DNA from: Climacium dendroides
Taxonomy: Eukaryota; Streptophyta; Bryopsida; Hypnales; Climaciaceae
Assembly (NCBI GenBank): GCA_950106755.1
Contig: OX467082.1
Span: 7,564,001-7,628,000, forward strand
Direction: 5' to 3'
Length of the DNA: 64,000 nucleotides
Part shown: one piece after another, positions 60,301 to 64,000 of the stretch
Layout: each line of letters opens with the position of its first letter
Numbering within the stretch: position 1 is the first letter of the stretch
Program-made: the position numbers and the translations under genes
The notes under the pieces: generated by a model
The model's input: only the letters and a program-made list of their open reading frames with translations
What the model was told of the DNA's origin: nothing
Databases searched by the model: none

Positions 60301-62015
60301 CATCATTTATCTAATTCCGCCACCAAGGAAAGTACTCCTAATGGCAACATCTACTCAAACATCTACTGATAGTAACTAAGATTGAACGCCCAGTTCCATC
60401 ATTTATCCAATTCCTCCACCAAAGTAAGTGCGCCTAATGGCGAAATCTTCTCAAACAACTATTGATAGTAATTAAAGAGCAATAAGCTAGTACCATCAAT
60501 AACCCAATTCCACCACCAAAGTAACTGCACCTAATAGGGACATCTACTTAAACATCCTAATAGGGACATCTACTTAAACATCTTTTGACAGTAACTAACG
60601 TGGAACATACCAGTACCATAAATTTATCCAATTCTACCACCGAAGTAAGTGCACCTCAGGATGACATCTACTCAAACATCTACTAACAATAACTAAGGTA
60701 AACTATCTAGTACCATCATTTACCCAATTCCGCCACCAAGGAAAGTGCACCTAATGGCAACATTTACTCAAACATCTACTAACGATAACTGAGGTGGAAA
60801 AGCCCAGTACTACCATTACCCAATTCTGCTGCTAAACTAAATACACCTTATCGCAACATCTACTCAAACATCTATTGATAGTAACTAAGGTAGAAGAGGC
60901 GAGTACCATAAATTAATCCAATTTCATTAGCAAGATAAGTGCACCTAATGGAGACATCTACTCAAACATCTATTGATAGTAACTTAGGTCAAACAGGCTA
61001 GTACTATCATTTACCTCATTCTACCACCAATGTAAGTGCACCTTACGGCTACATCTACTAAAATATCTATTGATAGTAATGAAGGTGGAATAGGCCAGTA
61101 CCATAAATTAATCCAATTCCGCCACCAAGATAAAATGATAAATGCACCTAATGACGACATCTACTCAAACATCACCAAATAGTAACTAAGGTGGAACAAC
61201 CAAGTACCACTATTTGTCCAATCCCGCATCTAAGATAAGTTCACCTAATGGGGACATCTACTCAAACATCTACTGATGGTAACTAAGGAGAACAACCTAA
61301 TACCATCATTTATCTAGTTGTGCCACCAAGGTAAGTGCACCTAATGGTGACATCTACTCAAACATCTATTGATAGTAACTAAGGTAAAACAGGCCAGGAC
61401 CATCAATTACCCAATTTCACCACCATGCTAACTGCATCTAATACCAACATCTACTCAAACGTCTACTAATAGTAACTAAGGTGGAACAGCCTAGTACCAT
61501 CATTTAACCAATTCCACCACCAAAGTAAGTACTCTTAATGGCAACATCTACTGAAACATCTATTGTTAATAACTAAGGTGGAACAGCCTAGTACCATAAA
61601 CTAATCCAATTCCACCACCAAGATAAGTGTGCCTAATGGCGAAATCTATTCAAACAAGTATTTTTGGTAAATAAGGTGAAACAGGCCAGTACCATCAACT
61701 ACCCAATTCCACCACTACGATAACTGCAACTAATAACGACATCTATTCAAATATATATTGATAAAAACTTATGACATCTATTCAAACATCTACTGATAGT
61801 AACTTATGTTGAACATGCTAGTGCCATCATTTATCTAATTCTACCACCAAAGAAAGTACGCCTAATGGCGACATCTACTCAAACATCTACTGATAGTAAC
61901 TAAGGTCGAATAGCCTAATAGCACCATTTATCCAATTCCGCCACCAAGATAAGTGCATCTAATGGCGAAATCTATTCAAACGAGTACTATTAGTAATTAA
62001 AGAGGAACAAGCCAA
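57398..62015. repeat. 97-bp tandem array (about 47 units)
   Basis: A unit of about 97 bp repeats throughout; the first three begin at 57398, 57495 and 57592. Conserved blocks in each unit are AAGGTAAGTGCACCTAATGG, CATCTACTCAAACATCTACT, GATAGTAACTAAGGTGGAAC and CCAGTACCATCATTTACCCA then TTCCGCCACC. Units differ by scattered substitutions and small indels. The array is interrupted near 58180–58275 by unrelated sequence containing a GAGAGAGAGGGAGGG tract. No open frame or transposon ends are visible. Confidence 0.95.
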
Positions 62016-62039
62016 TACTGTCGTACGCGCAGTTAGCCG

Positions 62040-63203
62040 TAAGTATCCTTACAACGACAAATGGTTGCAAGATGACACGAATTATCGTTCCAGGGAACTC
62101 TAGTATGATATCGATTGAATGAGAAGTATCCGGATTGTGACTACTCACTTAATCTCCCTTGTTTCACTTCACTATCTTATTCCGGAAACTTAGTACATTC
62201 CGGATTCCGTTCCGGATCCGGACACACCCGGAACTAAGTTCCGTCTCTCTTCCGTCACTGGTTTTGTTGCCTCTGTTTTACCCTCAGAGGGTCCGCCCTT
62301 GATCTAGAAAGGGGTGGGGACTCACCACTTGTACAATTATCCTCTCTGTACTCTAAATCTACTAAACAACACACCCAAGACAACACAGTTGTAGGAGGAG
62401 GGAGGAGTATTCTCTCACAGTTTCCGGATTGGCCGATCCGGAATCAGGTCATACAGAGCACTTTTCACACCTCTCTTACTACAACGATGGATCAGAACTT
62501 ATAGACCTAAAAGAATAGAATCTCAAGGAGAAGACAATTTACCAAGGGGGAGGTTGGCAGACTTTCCGAAGTAGCGGGAGATCCTTTCCTTTGGCGGTTG
62601 CTTAACTCCGCACAGAACCCTCCTGGTTCCGGACTCGCACGGACCTCTACCCTCTATTCCGGATTACTGTTCCAGCAGTTTAAAAGCACGTTGCACTTGC
62701 ACTCCCTTACTCAGCTTTGCATTCCTTCTCACTAGCTCCACCCCCAGACGATCCGTAGCTCAAGATCCGGATTCCTTCTCTCCCTCCCTTCTCTTTCTCC
62801 AGTACCAGATCATACACCCATGCATACACCCAGCCCAAAAAGACCCTGTCTAAGCAAAAGTGCAGCTAAAGGTATCCTCGCTAACTTAGATTAAGAAAAG
62901 AAAATTGTAATACATACGTGAAAGCACTAAAATCCAATGGAGTAGGATGGAATGGAATCGTCGACAACTAATTTGTCTGCCCTTTAAAATACTAACACAA
63001 AAACCCAAAGTCAACTCCTAAAAGCCTGAAAAGGAAAACCCAGAAATCCAAGCCACCAATCCCTGAATCTCTCGAGATATCCGGAAAGATTGCTAACAGC
63101 CGACCGAGATAACCGGATTTCCTTACTATCCGCCTAAAATTTGGGAAACCGGGTCCAAGCTCGGAACCCCACTCCGGATCCTCTACTTCTTCTCCTACCA
63201 ATT
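62040..63203 (-). other. 3' flank of gag-like element E
   Basis: CCGGA-rich sequence lying downstream of the coding part at 63.2–64.0 kb (minus strand). It shares TAAAACAGAGGCAA (62267–62280, minus) and the adjacent ACCCTCT context with the flank at 31.66 kb. It has no credible frame apart from short ones. Confidence 0.45.
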
Positions 63204-64000
63204 CTAATGTCTTGGCTTCCGCCCTTTCTTTGAACGACTCCCCGCTTGGCTGGTCGGCGTCTCCTTCGTATTCTTGGCTAGCGTAGTTTTTATTGTGGCC
63301 GGAGTCTGGATATGGCGCGTTGCTGGAGACGGATCGCTGTCGCCTTCGGTTCCGGAAGTGGAGTGGGCACTCTCCTCGTCAGAATCTTCAATAACTTGGA
63401 CTTCCTTCTCCTTCTCTGGTGTTGTATCCTCCAATGTCGCGGGTTCGCTTCCTTTCTTCGGCGTGGTCTCTTGCATGTGCACAAATCCTTTCAGATTAGT
63501 CCGAGCCGGATTGGTCATCCCACCGATCCGGTTGATGAGATCTCCCCTAACCTGCTGTCCCGGAACCTTGAATGATCCGGTCATCAAATTTGGCATTGTT
63601 TGTGCCTTGGGAACTTCTGGAGTTGAGAACTTAGATGGCACCGGAACCGTTTTCGCGCTAGACTCCGGTTCCGGTTCCGAGGCTGGCCTCAAATTCAACT
63701 CCGTCATCCGTATCTTATTGGTAGAAGGCTCGGCTGGTGTGAGTATCCCCCTCAATCCCTCCATCCGGGTTGCCTGATACGCCACTGGCTTTCCTGGGGT
63801 ACCTGCGACAAAAGGAAGTTCCGGAAAGGTGGAGAAATCCATCGCATGGTTTGGGTTGATGGCCGCCAGCAACTTCTGGATTTCCTTGAAAACTCGCTCT
63901 ATTCTCGCGGTGAAGTCTACGAGGATGGTAACTACCTTGGTTCCGGTAATGTAGCCTTCTGATATCATCTTTGAATCAAACAAGGCAGCTTTCGTGATGA
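63204..64000 (-). CDS. Gag-like transposon protein, C-terminal part (copy E, partial)
   Basis: An open minus-strand frame enters from the window edge and ends at 63204. It starts in the coiled-coil segment (TKAALFDSKMISEG, then ITGTKVVTILVDFTARIERV), equivalent to ARLFEEEVHKEK…TRVVYILTDFEEQMEKL of copy D. A long Ser/Thr/Pro/Lys-rich tail follows, with an acidic VIEDSDEESAHS patch and a basic end, SRSKKGRKPRH. No stop interrupts the visible 259 or so residues, so this copy may be younger than the others. Function is unknown; the basic tail could bind nucleic acid. Confidence 0.6.
   Translation of the reverse strand, partial: ITKAALFDSKMISEGYITGTKVVTILVDFTARIERVFKEIQKLLAAINPNHAMDFSTFPELPFVAGTPGKPVAYQATRMEGLRGILTPAEPSTNKIRMTELNLRPASEPEPESSAKTVPVPSKFSTPEVPKAQTMPNLMTGSFKVPGQQVRGDLINRIGGMTNPARTNLKGFVHMQETTPKKGSEPATLEDTTPEKEKEVQVIEDSDEESAHSTSGTEGDSDPSPATRHIQTPATIKTTLAKNTKETPTSQAGSRSKKGRKPRH

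Noticed and set aside
57398..62015. CRISPR-like reading of the repeat array
   Set aside because: Units are contiguous 97-bp variants of a single sequence, without identical short repeats separated by unique spacers, in a plant nuclear context.

Overview
This is a nuclear fragment of a land-plant genome, most likely a bryophyte and probably a moss. The evidence is: plant-type GT–AG introns in AT-rich DNA; a TIR-NBS-LRR relic of the compact type I associate with mosses; a DRIP-type RING/RAWUL E3 ligase; a PTS2-bearing peroxisomal citrate synthase relic; scattered CCCTAAA-like motifs; and a heavy load of plant transposon debris. No prokaryotic or organellar operon structure is visible. The species assignment is inference.

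Layout. 0–0.5 kb: end of a gag-like transposon gene (minus). 0.6–0.9 kb: a short-unit repeat. 1.8–5.0 kb: a decayed peroxisomal citrate synthase gene (minus). 5.4–6.0 kb: two unidentified coding-like exons. 7.1–12.7 kb: an intact 11-exon gene for a 1150-residue protein with a ParB/sulfiredoxin-like D-G-N-H-R motif and a DNA-methylase-like C-terminal half. 14.6–18.3 kb: a 1240-residue Mutator-type (MULE) transposase-like protein with a SWIM zinc finger. 18.8 kb: a perfect 23-bp inverted repeat. The 7.3–18.8 kb interval shares a palindrome, TCTCGG-NN-CCGAGA, that I did not see elsewhere in the window. I read it as one possible mobile module and consider it the most interesting part.

20.5–32 kb is transposon debris: two half-copies and one fuller copy of a gag-like family, a 228-bp CACTA fold-back element with a 3-bp target duplication, and a broken DUF7869-type transposon gene. 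33.0–33.8 kb holds a second non-autonomous CACTA element with a nested fold-back. 35.6–41.2 kb is a TIR-NBS-LRR pseudogene (minus) with a partial duplicate of its 3' end. 42–51 kb is a gene graveyard in AT-rich DNA: fragments of a PHT1 phosphate transporter, a phosphoribosylanthranilate isomerase last exon, a possible LINE tail and a DNA polymerase eta relic.

53.6–55.2 kb carries the only clearly conserved housekeeping-type gene, an uninterrupted DRIP-like E3 ligase (minus) in a GC-rich island with a TATA box near 56.62 kb. 57.4–62.0 kb is a 97-bp tandem array of roughly 47 units. The window ends in another gag-like element (minus).

Most genes here do not cooperate. The likely intact ones are the ParB/methylase-like gene, the transposase-like gene and the DRIP gene. 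The first two may belong together, by analogy with MULEs that carry accessory DNA-binding proteins. All names rest on motif recognition by eye; no database search was run.
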